DNA from: DATKUC01 sp964553615
GTDB taxonomy: Bacteria; Spirochaetota; Spirochaetia; DSM-27196; DATKUC01
Length of the DNA stretch: 64,000 nucleotides
Assembly (NCBI GenBank): GCA_964553615.1
Contig: CAZKMA010000017.1
Span: 1-64,000, forward strand
Direction: 5' to 3'
Below the pieces are notes generated by a model, which worked only from the letters and a program-made list of their open reading frames with translations, was not told the DNA's origin and did no database searches. Below are positions 42,245 through 50,442 of this stretch, piece after piece (within the stretch, counting starts at the first letter, position 1; each line of letters begins with the position of its first letter). The translations under genes were made by a program, and so were the position numbers.

Positions 42245-42970
42245 CTATTGTTGCGCGCCGGTAGCACCCGGTTTGTACATGCCCTGGCGCTTTTCACCGT
42301 TGATTGATGGAATCTTGAAGACCTGACCCGGCTGAATGAGGTCTGGGTTATTCGGATCCTGCAGTATGTTCTTGTTCGCATCGTAGAGGATGCGCCATTT
42401 CAGCGGGTTGCCATAGACGAACGGGTACGCGGCAATGTTCCAGAAACAGTCGCGTTTACTCGGAATAAGACGAACCGTGTAGTATTCAGGCTGAACATTC
42501 GCTGCCGGAGCCGGTGGGGGCGTTGCCGCAACAACTGCCGGTTTTATGTTCTTTAGCGCAGCGAGGACCGCCTGAGAAGCGTCTATGCTCTTCAGGAAAT
42601 CTTTCGAATTGTATGTACTCTGCGCCGTCGAATATTGTTCCTGCGCGGTCTTCCATTCGCTCGGATACCGTTCCGATGCCTTGATGGATGTGGCGTAGGA
42701 GACGCGGTCCTTTGCCCGCTGGAGCCAGTTCGTCGCTCGATAACCGAGCTGCATCTGCTGGGCAATATCCACTGCCTTCTTTGCGTAGTCCTGCGACTGC
42801 TGGGATAGTTGCTGCGCCTGGCTGTACTGCCCGCTGTTCAGTGCCTGTTGAGCCTGATCTCGCAACTGCAATGCTTTCCGGTACGCGTCGTTATCCAGCA
42901 AGTTCTGCGCCCACACCATTCCGGTGACAGAAACCGCAAGGACAAGTGCCGCAATGAGTAATCGTCTCAT
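42245..42970 (-). CDS. Exported LysM-domain protein
   Basis: This 241-aa protein has a signal peptide (MRRLLIAALVLAVSVTGMVWA), a helical Gln/Ala-rich region (about 22-130) and a C-terminal LysM-like module (YTVRLIPSKRDCFWNIAAYPFVYGNPLKWRILYDANK then IQPGQVFKIP). It should bind peptidoglycan. It starts three bases after the stop of the lipoprotein gene, so the two are co-expressed envelope proteins. Confidence 0.87.
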   Translation of the reverse strand: MRRLLIAALVLAVSVTGMVWAQNLLDNDAYRKALQLRDQAQQALNSGQYSQAQQLSQQSQDYAKKAVDIAQQMQLGYRATNWLQRAKDRVSYATSIKASERYPSEWKTAQEQYSTAQSTYNSKDFLKSIDASQAVLAALKNIKPAVVAATPPPAPAANVQPEYYTVRLIPSKRDCFWNIAAYPFVYGNPLKWRILYDANKNILQDPNNPDLIQPGQVFKIPSINGEKRQGMYKPGATGAQQ

Positions 42971-42973
42971 GTC

Positions 42974-43675
42974 TTACTGCCCTCCCGTTGTTGTCTGATC
43001 AGAGGAGCCGCTCTGAACCGCCTGCAGATCCTTCTGGAGGGTCTCCACCTGTTGCTTTGTCTGATCAATCTGGTCGTTGGCATCCTTCAGCGCAGCCTCG
43101 GCAGCAGCACGCTGCTGTTTCGCCATTTCGGTGGCTTTACCGTATTGATCCAGTGCTTTTCCGAGAAGGTCATACGCGTCCGCATATGCTCCGGAACTTT
43201 TCTTGTCCGCCGCCTGCTTCTCGTAGCTCACCGCCTGGTTGTAGGTGTCGGGTACCGCTACATCGGCCTTTGCGGCCCGGGCCTCCGACTTGGCCTGTGC
43301 AACCTGCTGCTCGCGCCCCTGCACGACCTTCGGGAAACCCGCCTGCTCAACCGCTTTGAAAGAAGCAATTGCCTCGTCAAGTCGGGTTTTTGCGGTAGCG
43401 TTGTCGGTCCCGATTGCATTTTCGCCGGCGGTCAGGGCAGTCACGCCCTTCTGATATTCGTCGGGCACCTGAGAATTCAGACCGTACTTGTCGATCTGAG
43501 CCTTGAGGGCCTTCGCCTGCTGGAGCTCGGCGGTAGGTGCGGCAACTTGGGGCGTCGGCGCCGACGCCTGGGGTTCAGGCGCGGGTGCTTGCGGAACAGG
43601 TTTCGGCGCTGATGCACACGAAGCAAGCAACACGGCGCCGGCAAACACCCATAGAAAGCGATAAGAAAGCTTCAT
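42974..43675 (-). CDS. Helical envelope lipoprotein
   Basis: This 233-aa lipoprotein has lipobox LLASC (Cys near residue 20), a Pro/Ala-rich linker (about 25-48) and a long helical, coiled-coil-like body with TPR-like spacing (DEYQKGVTALTAGENA, DTYNQAVSYEKQAADKK) ending DQTKQQVETLQKDLQAVQ. It resembles the DUF4398-type lipoproteins found beside LysM proteins in spirochaetes (from memory). It is probably anchored in the outer or inner membrane and spans towards peptidoglycan. Confidence 0.82.
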   Translation of the reverse strand: MKLSYRFLWVFAGAVLLASCASAPKPVPQAPAPEPQASAPTPQVAAPTAELQQAKALKAQIDKYGLNSQVPDEYQKGVTALTAGENAIGTDNATAKTRLDEAIASFKAVEQAGFPKVVQGREQQVAQAKSEARAAKADVAVPDTYNQAVSYEKQAADKKSSGAYADAYDLLGKALDQYGKATEMAKQQRAAAEAALKDANDQIDQTKQQVETLQKDLQAVQSGSSDQTTTGGQ

Positions 43676-43774
43676 AGTGTTATCCTCTGCCTTTCTTGAG
43701 ACATATCTCTTAGAAGTATAACACTTTCGCGATTGAAATGCGGAACCTGAGCAAAAAAGTGCGGAGATGGGGGC

Positions 43775-44602
43775 CTACTGGACCACATCCCCGGTTGTCA
43801 GGTTGATCAGTTTCTGCTCGCCGTTCGGAAAGGCAACCGTGGCATTCTCGCTGCCGTTGAAGGTAATGACCGCCGTCCCGTTCCATTCCGCCTCGCGGCC
43901 GGTGACTGCCGAGGTCCCCACTCGGACAATGGAGCCGGTAATTGAAACAGTTCCTTCCACCGGACGGTAAATTTTCCGGTCACCGCCATTGGCATCCGCT
44001 TTGAAGATTACGCTGTGGAGCGTGACAGTCAGATCAGTTGCCACATGCATCGTGAGAGTACGAATCCAGTTGACGTAGGTAATGCTGCCGAGGCGATGGA
44101 TCCTGCCGGTAGCGATCAGCCGGGAACTGTCGGTAAAGGGCACCGCGTTGCCGGTGATGCGAAGATTTGCGTAGGAAGTGAACGTACCATTTACCCGGCT
44201 CCGCTCAACCTGCCCGGTACTCCGCGAGGAGATCTGAACACGGTCGGCAAGTGACGAGTCCACCTGGCTTGTCCAACCGCCGAAATACCAGTTCCTGGAC
44301 GCATCTGAAGTCAGCATGCCGTAGGGATGGATGGGTTCAGGTAACTGCGAATAAGACCCTGCATGCGCAGACATGAGATCCTGAACCGCTGCCAGATCAC
44401 CTGCGGTCGAGCCGGCTACAGAAGGCGCAAGAATGTCCGCAACATCGGTGTTCGTCAGTGGCGGCTCGCTTAATCCGATAGAGCAACCGGCAAGCAGGCA
44501 CACGAGTGCCGCTACGAAACTGACCGAGACGGCTTTCGCCACCGGCCGCCGCACCCGTGGCCCGTACTCTCCTGCAATCAACGAAAACTCCTTCCGCGAC
44601 AC
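43775..44602 (-). CDS. Lipoprotein of unknown function
   Basis: This 275-aa protein has a lipobox (VSVSFVAALVCLLAGC, Cys near 42) and a beta-rich body (FTSYANLRITGNAVPFTDSSRL, VTLHSVIFKADANGGDRKI) closing in ATVAFPNGEQKLINLTTGDVVQ. I recognise no family. A GTG at 44602 is chosen because GGGAG lies six bases upstream. The frame is open to 45013, but that part opposes the GmhA gene. The protein is probably outer-membrane or periplasmic. Confidence 0.72.
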   Translation of the reverse strand: MSRKEFSLIAGEYGPRVRRPVAKAVSVSFVAALVCLLAGCSIGLSEPPLTNTDVADILAPSVAGSTAGDLAAVQDLMSAHAGSYSQLPEPIHPYGMLTSDASRNWYFGGWTSQVDSSLADRVQISSRSTGQVERSRVNGTFTSYANLRITGNAVPFTDSSRLIATGRIHRLGSITYVNWIRTLTMHVATDLTVTLHSVIFKADANGGDRKIYRPVEGTVSITGSIVRVGTSAVTGREAEWNGTAVITFNGSENATVAFPNGEQKLINLTTGDVVQ

Positions 44603-44702
44603 ATTGCTCTCCCGGCCCTTCCTGCCAGAAATTCGTTCCCTGGAACGATACATATTATACACCGGTTGATTCCGCCCCGCCGCACTGTCATACTGAATCG
44701 TC

Positions 44703-45329
44703 ATGATTGATACACTCACCGAACGATATCCGGACCTGTCTGGGTGTGCCGATTCAATCTCGGAGGCACACGCTCTTCTCAAAACCGCGTTTTCCGGAAG
44801 CAGCAAGCTTCTTGTCTGCGGAAACGGAGGAAGCGCGGCGGACAGTGAGCACATCGTCGGTGAACTCATGAAAGGATTTCGCCTGCGAAGGCCAATTTCC
44901 GCCGCGGACCGGAAACGCTTTGTCGAGCTCTTTCCGGAAGACGGCACAGCAATTGCCGACCATCTGCAGGGGGCGTTGCCCGCAATTGCCCTGACCGGCG
45001 CAATTGCGCTCAATACCGCATTTTCAAACGACGTCGCGCCCGAGATGGCATTCGCGCAGCAGGTCTACGGATACGGTGTCGCAGGAGATGTATTGATCGG
45101 TATCAGCACCTCGGGTAACTCTGCGAATGTCATTCGCGCCGCCCAGGTGGCCCGCATGCTGCGAATGAAGGTCATCGGGCTCACCGGACCGTCCGGAGGC
45201 CGGCTGGCGCAGTTCTGCGACGTGGTAATCCGTGCGCCGGGAAACGAAACGGCCGAAGTTCAGGAACGTCACTTGCCAATCTATCACGCACTCTGCGCTG
45301 CGCTGGAAAGGGACTTCTTCTCGGAATAG
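44703..45329 (+). CDS. gmhA: Phosphoheptose isomerase-like SIS-domain protein (GmhA)
   Basis: This 208-aa protein converts sedoheptulose 7-phosphate to D-glycero-manno-heptose 7-phosphate in the canonical case. It has VCGNGGSAADSEHIVGELMKGF (about 39-60), ISTSGNSANVIRAAQVAR and the C-terminal ETAEVQERHLPIYHALCAALE. The catalytic Glu and His positions look preserved. No other heptose gene is nearby, so the product may serve a glycan other than LPS. Confidence 0.88.
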   Translation: MIDTLTERYPDLSGCADSISEAHALLKTAFSGSSKLLVCGNGGSAADSEHIVGELMKGFRLRRPISAADRKRFVELFPEDGTAIADHLQGALPAIALTGAIALNTAFSNDVAPEMAFAQQVYGYGVAGDVLIGISTSGNSANVIRAAQVARMLRMKVIGLTGPSGGRLAQFCDVVIRAPGNETAEVQERHLPIYHALCAALERDFFSE

Positions 45330-45336
45330 AAGAAAC

Positions 45337-45409
45337 GTCGTATCCGCGACCCTTTGTCGTATCGTCGACCCTTGTCGTATCCTCGACCCTTGTCGTATCC
45401 TCGACCAGT
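45337..45409. repeat. Four tandem copies of an 18-base repeat
   Basis: GTCGTATCCTCGACCCTT-type units lie at 45337-45355 (19 bases), 45356-45373, 45374-45391 and 45392-45409, differing at one to three positions. They fill the 79 bases between the convergent gmhA and the next gene and reach the latter's stop codon. Each contains short complementary ends (GTCG/CGAC). Confidence 0.9.
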
Positions 45410-45789
45410 TAACCCGGGAGAGGACGATCAAGCCGGTTCAGCATGGCAACGACAAAATTCACGATTCCCGATTCAACATGCGATGAAGACTTCACGAATT
45501 GATCACGAACCCGGTCTCGCGAAAATGCGCCGTCCGCAACGAGAATGGGACTACGCTTGGTGCCCTGTGGAATCTCCCCGTCGTCTATCCGGTTGTGAAG
45601 ATACCCTTCACCTTTTTTCCAGGTAAGCGCACGTTCCTTGCCTGCCTTGTCATAGCAGAGCTGAAAGCCGGAAATCTCCGACTGCGATTCGTCCGGATAC
45701 CACACAATCAGATCGAAGTTCTGGTCGGTGAACCATCGCCTGAACCCTTCTTCCGGTATCTGGCGGACGGACTGCCATTCTCGAAGCAT
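45409..45789 (-). CDS. Conserved hypothetical protein
   Basis: This 126-aa soluble protein opens MLREWQSVRQIPEEGFRRWFTD and contains NFDLIVWYPDESQSEISGFQLCYDK and ERALTWKKGEGYLHNRID. The composition and codon use look coding. I recognise no family. It is preceded by AGGAGG upstream of the ATG. It ends directly at an 18-base tandem repeat. Confidence 0.75.
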   Translation of the reverse strand: MLREWQSVRQIPEEGFRRWFTDQNFDLIVWYPDESQSEISGFQLCYDKAGKERALTWKKGEGYLHNRIDDGEIPQGTKRSPILVADGAFSRDRVRDQFVKSSSHVESGIVNFVVAMLNRLDRPLPG

Positions 45790-45843
45790 TGTCCTCCTCC
45801 TGGAACGCTCTGATTCAAGTATAGCGCAACTGCAACGAAACCG

Positions 45844-47172
45844 TCAGCTGCACCACGTACTTCCGGAAACCCAGCCGGAGGCCCAACAGATCTGGAGGCT
45901 ATAGCCGCCGCTCCGACGTTGGAAGTCCAGGATGTCGCCGGCAAGGTAGAGATTTTCATAAAGAAGGCTGCGCATTGTGCGAAAGTCCACCTCTTCCAGC
46001 GAAACACCGCCGCTTGTCACAACTGCGTGACGCTTCCCGAGCAGCCCGGTGAAAGTCAACCGGAAACACTTGATTGCGGATACCAGGTTCTTCCGTTCTT
46101 CACGCGTTACCCCATGAGCCGGTTTTTCCGCATCCATCCCGGAAGCAGCGAGAAGAAGGGGGCCGAGCCGGGCAGGCACGACGTTCTGTAGTGTGTTCTT
46201 GATTTTCCGGTTCGGCGCCTCGGCAAATGCGTCAAGCAGCCGCCGATCCAGCCACGCATGATCTTCTGACGGAACGAGATCGAGCTCTATGGCAACGTTA
46301 CCGGGACCGTGCAGCGAGCGGCCTCTCCGCTCGAGATTACTGATTTCGCTGCTCATGTTCAGCACAAGAGGACCACTCAATCCGAAATGGGTAAACAGGA
46401 GTTTCCCTCGTTCAGTGAGCCGGGGTCCGCTCTCGCCGGAACCGACGCCATCCTGCGGTCTCGTCGGGCGGTAGACCGCCGTGAGCCGTACATCCGCGAG
46501 GGCCAGACCCTGAAGCGCGGTAACCGTCTTTTCCCGCACGAGGATCGGCACGAGAGATGCTTCGGATTCGCGCACCGCATGACCGAGTTCTCGCAGCCAC
46601 CGATATCCGTCCCCGGTTGAACCGGTCTCGGGATGGGAGGTTCCGCCGGTAGCGACAACAAATCTGTTCGCCTCTATCCTGCCGGCAGATGTCCTGGCTG
46701 CCGCAATAGTTCGCTGACCACCGGCCTGCGGTGCTGCTTCCAGATTTTCTACGCTGACTCCGGTGCGAATTTCCACTGCCCCCTCCTGCATGAAGCGAAG
46801 CAGCACATCCAGCACCGAACGAGCCTGATCGGTCACCGGGAAGACCCGGTTTTCATCTTCAACGCGGGTTTCAAGCCCGTATGAGTGAAAGAAATCACGC
46901 ACATCGGAGGGACCGAATCGCGCAAACAGACTGTGCAGGAACTTCCCGCGCGGACCGTATTTTTCAACCAGCACGTGACGCCGGGTTTCGGCGTTGGTGA
47001 TGTTACATCGGCCGCCTCCGGTTATGAGAAGTTTCCTTCCGGGTGCAGAATTCTTTTCGAGCAGTACGACGCGCTCTCCGCATGCGGCGGCGCGACCCGC
47101 AGCCATCATTCCGGCGGGTCCACCGCCGATGACACAGAGGTCGTATGGGGAGGGAATTTCTTTCACGGTCAC
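45844..47172 (-). CDS. YhiN/HI0933-type FAD-dependent oxidoreductase
   Basis: This 442-aa flavoprotein has the N-terminal dinucleotide motif VIGGGPAGMMAAGRAA, then KLLITGGGRCNITN (about 50), FVVATGGTSHPETGSTGDGY (about 155), and the C-terminal VTSGGVSLEEVDFRTMRS and LAGDILDFQRRSGGYSLQICWASG. These are the signature of the HI0933/YhiN family. The reaction is not established. The start is one of two GTG codons (47172 or 47166); the frame continues upstream as a shadow of the next gene. Confidence 0.88.
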   Translation of the reverse strand: MTVKEIPSPYDLCVIGGGPAGMMAAGRAAACGERVVLLEKNSAPGRKLLITGGGRCNITNAETRRHVLVEKYGPRGKFLHSLFARFGPSDVRDFFHSYGLETRVEDENRVFPVTDQARSVLDVLLRFMQEGAVEIRTGVSVENLEAAPQAGGQRTIAAARTSAGRIEANRFVVATGGTSHPETGSTGDGYRWLRELGHAVRESEASLVPILVREKTVTALQGLALADVRLTAVYRPTRPQDGVGSGESGPRLTERGKLLFTHFGLSGPLVLNMSSEISNLERRGRSLHGPGNVAIELDLVPSEDHAWLDRRLLDAFAEAPNRKIKNTLQNVVPARLGPLLLAASGMDAEKPAHGVTREERKNLVSAIKCFRLTFTGLLGKRHAVVTSGGVSLEEVDFRTMRSLLYENLYLAGDILDFQRRSGGYSLQICWASGWVSGSTWCS

Positions 47173-47204
47173 AGTATAGGTAACCTGCCGGGACCCGACA
47201 ACGG

Positions 47205-47651
47205 TCAGCGGCCGCGGGCAACCAGAACTGCGCCGACCACCAGCAGGAGCGCACCGATAAGCCGCGTAATTGAGAACGGTATGCGGGGAGCCCCGAGGAT
47301 GCCGATCTGGTCCAGAATGAGCGCGGTGACAAGCTGACCGACAATCAGCGCAGTCAGTGTGGATGTCGTGCCGATCCGGGGGACAAGCAGGATCGGCGTT
47401 ACTACAATGAATATTCCGAGAATGCCCCCGAGGTAGAGATACCACTGCCGGGGTCCTGGAAGTGCCTTCAGACTGGATGTCGCGGGCCATGCAAGAATGA
47501 GCGCAGTCACGAGCAGGAGGCTGCCAATGGTAACGATAAAAACCGAGCCGAAGTTGCCGACTCGTCTGCCGAGCGCAGAGTTCAGGATGCTCTGAAACGC
47601 GATAAACGAACCGGACGCGATTCCGACCATAAAGAGCAGTATGAACTTCAC
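47205..47651 (-). CDS. DMT family transporter (YdcZ/DUF606-like)
   Basis: This 148-aa protein with about five helices opens MKFILLFMVGIASGSFIAFQSILNSALGRRVGNFGS and contains TLTALIVGQLVTALILDQIG, both typical of the YdcZ/DUF606 half-size EamA-like transporters, which often work as dimers. It overlaps the M24 peptidase gene by four bases (ATGA). Substrate unknown. Confidence 0.87.
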   Translation of the reverse strand: MKFILLFMVGIASGSFIAFQSILNSALGRRVGNFGSVFIVTIGSLLLVTALILAWPATSSLKALPGPRQWYLYLGGILGIFIVVTPILLVPRIGTTSTLTALIVGQLVTALILDQIGILGAPRIPFSITRLIGALLLVVGAVLVARGR

Positions 47652-48940
47652 ACTCCACCGCCAATCAGGATGAGCCGTTCCTGCCTGCCGTCCAGCCAGC
47701 GCAGCGCGCCGTTACTGAACACGGCGTCCTCTTCGAGTCCAATACGGACCTCCTGATTGTCCCACTCCGGCACATCCCGCCTGACATTCAGCTCGATCGA
47801 ATAGCATGTGTCGTCGAACAGTTCATAGTCTCCATTCCCTGCAACACCTTCCTGCCGGTCCCAGAGGCCGATCGTGGGGCCGGCGGCATGACCGTGGTAC
47901 CCGATCGGATGAGAATAGATGCTCGGCTTGAGGCCCTCCTCCACCGCCCGTGCCCGCGCAGCGTGCAGTATCTCATTGCCGGTTCTGCCCGCGACCATTT
48001 CAGCAGCAAGGATATCCTGGAGACGGTTACCGTCCGCGAGCGCCCGCTTCAACCCCTCCGGTGCATCGATCTCTCCCGGCTTCAGGACATACGCATTCTG
48101 CTGCTGGTCGGTAGCAAGCCCGAGATAGTGAAAGCCAACATCACAATGCAGGAGGTCGCCCGGCATGATGACGGTTCGCGCACCGCCGCCATCCCGGATT
48201 GACGTGAAACTCGAATAACCGGTGCCCGCGGACTGGATGTCCACCGTTGGTTGAAACCATGCGGAAAGACCGAGATCCTGGATAGTCTGTCGAATCCACC
48301 AGGCTACATCTTCGGTGGTGGTAATCCCCGGATGTATGACCCGGGAGGAGAACGCGTGAGCAATGAGCTCATGCCCAATGCCGACAATCCGGGGGTAGGC
48401 AATGATTTCCGGTTCTGTCCGTCGTTCCAGCCATCCCACGGCAAGTCTCTCGGCGGACTGAAAGCAGGATGACAGCTCCGGTCCGAGCTCACTCCGGAGC
48501 CGAAGATAGTCGGTATGTGAAAGTCCATCTCCGAAGGCAAAGTTCTCCGAGAGATTGATCCCTATTGTTTTCGGCTTCCGTTCCCGGATAATCCTCACCA
48601 GGCAGGCGTACTGGTCTTCCGTGTCCGGTTGCCATACCGACCGGTAATAATCGCCGCTCGAATACCTGCTCAGGCTGAGGCGCTCGAATGTTCCATCAGA
48701 TCCAAGAGAGAATACCAGAATTGTTCGACGACCGGCGGATATCATGGGACCGGGCAGGAAGGTCATCATGACGGGGTCCTCGGCATATTCGCGTGCATTG
48801 ACAATCCACATGTCGAACCCTTCCCGCCGCATTACTTCCGGCAGCACCGTCTCCAGACGCTGCCGGAGCCAGCTGTTAGTCGTTTCGACCCGGTTTCGCA
48901 ACGGCAGAATATTCACACTAAGGTCGTTGACAGAATGCAC
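47648..48940 (-). CDS. M24 family metallopeptidase (Xaa-Pro aminopeptidase-like)
   Basis: This 430-aa peptidase has a creatinase-type N-terminal domain (about 20-170) and a catalytic pita-bread domain with all five metal ligands: Asp and Asp in CDVGFHYLGLATDQ, His in HPIGYHGHAAG, Glu in SIELNV and Glu in GLEEDAVFS. It probably cleaves Xaa-Pro or a related bond. It starts at a GTG with AGGAG seven bases upstream. It is followed in the same unit by the DMT transporter. Confidence 0.9.
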   Translation of the reverse strand: MHSVNDLSVNILPLRNRVETTNSWLRQRLETVLPEVMRREGFDMWIVNAREYAEDPVMMTFLPGPMISAGRRTILVFSLGSDGTFERLSLSRYSSGDYYRSVWQPDTEDQYACLVRIIRERKPKTIGINLSENFAFGDGLSHTDYLRLRSELGPELSSCFQSAERLAVGWLERRTEPEIIAYPRIVGIGHELIAHAFSSRVIHPGITTTEDVAWWIRQTIQDLGLSAWFQPTVDIQSAGTGYSSFTSIRDGGGARTVIMPGDLLHCDVGFHYLGLATDQQQNAYVLKPGEIDAPEGLKRALADGNRLQDILAAEMVAGRTGNEILHAARARAVEEGLKPSIYSHPIGYHGHAAGPTIGLWDRQEGVAGNGDYELFDDTCYSIELNVRRDVPEWDNQEVRIGLEEDAVFSNGALRWLDGRQERLILIGGGV

Positions 48941-49058
48941 GGTTGAGCTCCTTTACTCGACAATAGAATTATGGAGAACTATGATAGTACGGAACCCCAC
49001 GGCCCGCAAGCGAGCCGCCCCGGGCGGACGTGTCACGGAGAATAAAAGGAGCAACGTA

Positions 49059-50435
49059 ATGCAGCAATATCGATTTGTGAACGGGCGGCTCGAACATCAG
49101 GACTTTCACTGTTCGTGCGGGAGAGCCCACGTTCTGCCCATCCACGACATTGTGGTTCGCCGCGGGGCAATCAACGAGCTTCCCGAGGTGATCAAACACC
49201 TCGACATAGGAAAATCGGTACTCGTCATCTGCGATCTGAACACCTACGACGCCGCCGGTCAGGCGGTCATTACGCGACTGCAGAATGAGGGACTCTCGCC
49301 GCGACTGTGCAGGTTCGAAACGCGCCAGTGGGTGAAGCCCGACGAGTACGCGATAGGAAAGGTGATGCTTGAAATTGATTCGCACGTGGACTTTCTGCTC
49401 GTAGTTGGATCCGGCTGCCTCACCGATCTCACCCGTTTTGTCGCAACGCGAACCGGGCTCCCCTTCATTTCTGTTCCAACCGCACCCTCCATGGACGGCT
49501 ACGCTTCTTCGGGAGCACCGATGACCCAGGCAGGATACAAGAAGACAATCATTTGCCGGAACGCACACGCAATTGTCGCCGATATCGACGTCATCAGCAA
49601 AGCACCCTTCGAGATGATCGCCTCCGGCTTCGGAGATACTATCGGGAAACTCACATCACGCATCGACTGGAAATTTTCGCAGATAGTCACTGGAGAATAC
49701 TACTGCGATTTCTTCGTCGAGCTCATCAACGAGGTCGTTGAGCGATGCGTCTCGGATATCGCTGCACTGAAGGCGGGATCCCCGGACGCGATTCAGACAT
49801 TGACCGAAGGGTTGATATTCTCTGGTATAGGGATGCTCCTTATCGGCAACTCAAGGCCCGCGTCCGGGTCCGAGCACAGCCTGTCCCACTATTGGGAGAT
49901 GAAGGCCGCACTCGAGCACCATCAGGAGCACTTCCACGGAACAAAGGTCGGAATTGCAACCGGCGTCATGGCGGAGTTCATGACCCGCTTCTTCGACCGT
50001 ATGGTGGACGCCGGCCCGAACTCCGTGGATGCCGGGCACATCAAGTCGCAGAAACTTACGCGCGAAAGGATCGAGCAGGATCTGAACGATGCTCTCGGCC
50101 CGGTTGCGACAAGCCTCATTGAAGAAGTAACCCGCCCCGAGTATCTCAGCTGGCCCCAGCAGGAGAAGCAAATCAGAACACTGACTGAAAAATGGGAGGA
50201 AATCGTTGCGCTGCGCCGCCTCTGCCCATCCTTGCAGCAGATAGAATCCATAATGATAGAGCTTGGCGCCCCCTATCTTCCCTCGGAAATTGGCGTAGAT
50301 CCCGACTACCTGCGGGAAACGCTCCTGAATGCAAAAGAGGTCCGCAGCCGGTACACCGTGCTTCGGGCGGCCGAAACGCTCGGATGGCTCGAGGAGATAA
50401 CCGATCAGGTTGTTGACGAGTATCGGCACAGGTAG
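49059..50435 (+). CDS. sn-glycerol-1-phosphate dehydrogenase (EgsA/AraM family)
   Basis: This 458-aa enzyme reduces dihydroxyacetone phosphate to sn-glycerol 1-phosphate, the archaeal-type lipid backbone precursor. It has the NAD-binding part (SVLVICDLNTYDAAGQAV, LLVVGSGCLTDLTRF) and metal ligands Asp in PSMDGYASSGAP, His in SEHSLSHYWEM and His in HFHGTKVGIATG. The length is greater than archaeal EgsA and near that of bacterial AraM. AGGAG lies eight bases upstream. It is followed seven bases later by the GMC gene. Confidence 0.9.
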   Translation: MQQYRFVNGRLEHQDFHCSCGRAHVLPIHDIVVRRGAINELPEVIKHLDIGKSVLVICDLNTYDAAGQAVITRLQNEGLSPRLCRFETRQWVKPDEYAIGKVMLEIDSHVDFLLVVGSGCLTDLTRFVATRTGLPFISVPTAPSMDGYASSGAPMTQAGYKKTIICRNAHAIVADIDVISKAPFEMIASGFGDTIGKLTSRIDWKFSQIVTGEYYCDFFVELINEVVERCVSDIAALKAGSPDAIQTLTEGLIFSGIGMLLIGNSRPASGSEHSLSHYWEMKAALEHHQEHFHGTKVGIATGVMAEFMTRFFDRMVDAGPNSVDAGHIKSQKLTRERIEQDLNDALGPVATSLIEEVTRPEYLSWPQQEKQIRTLTEKWEEIVALRRLCPSLQQIESIMIELGAPYLPSEIGVDPDYLRETLLNAKEVRSRYTVLRAAETLGWLEEITDQVVDEYRHR

Positions 50436-50442
50436 GCGAACC

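Noticed and set aside
47173..47664. Apparent 164-residue N-terminal extension of the YhiN-type flavoprotein
   Set aside because: The extension is another frame of the DMT transporter gene; the flavoprotein fold begins with the dinucleotide motif just after 47166.
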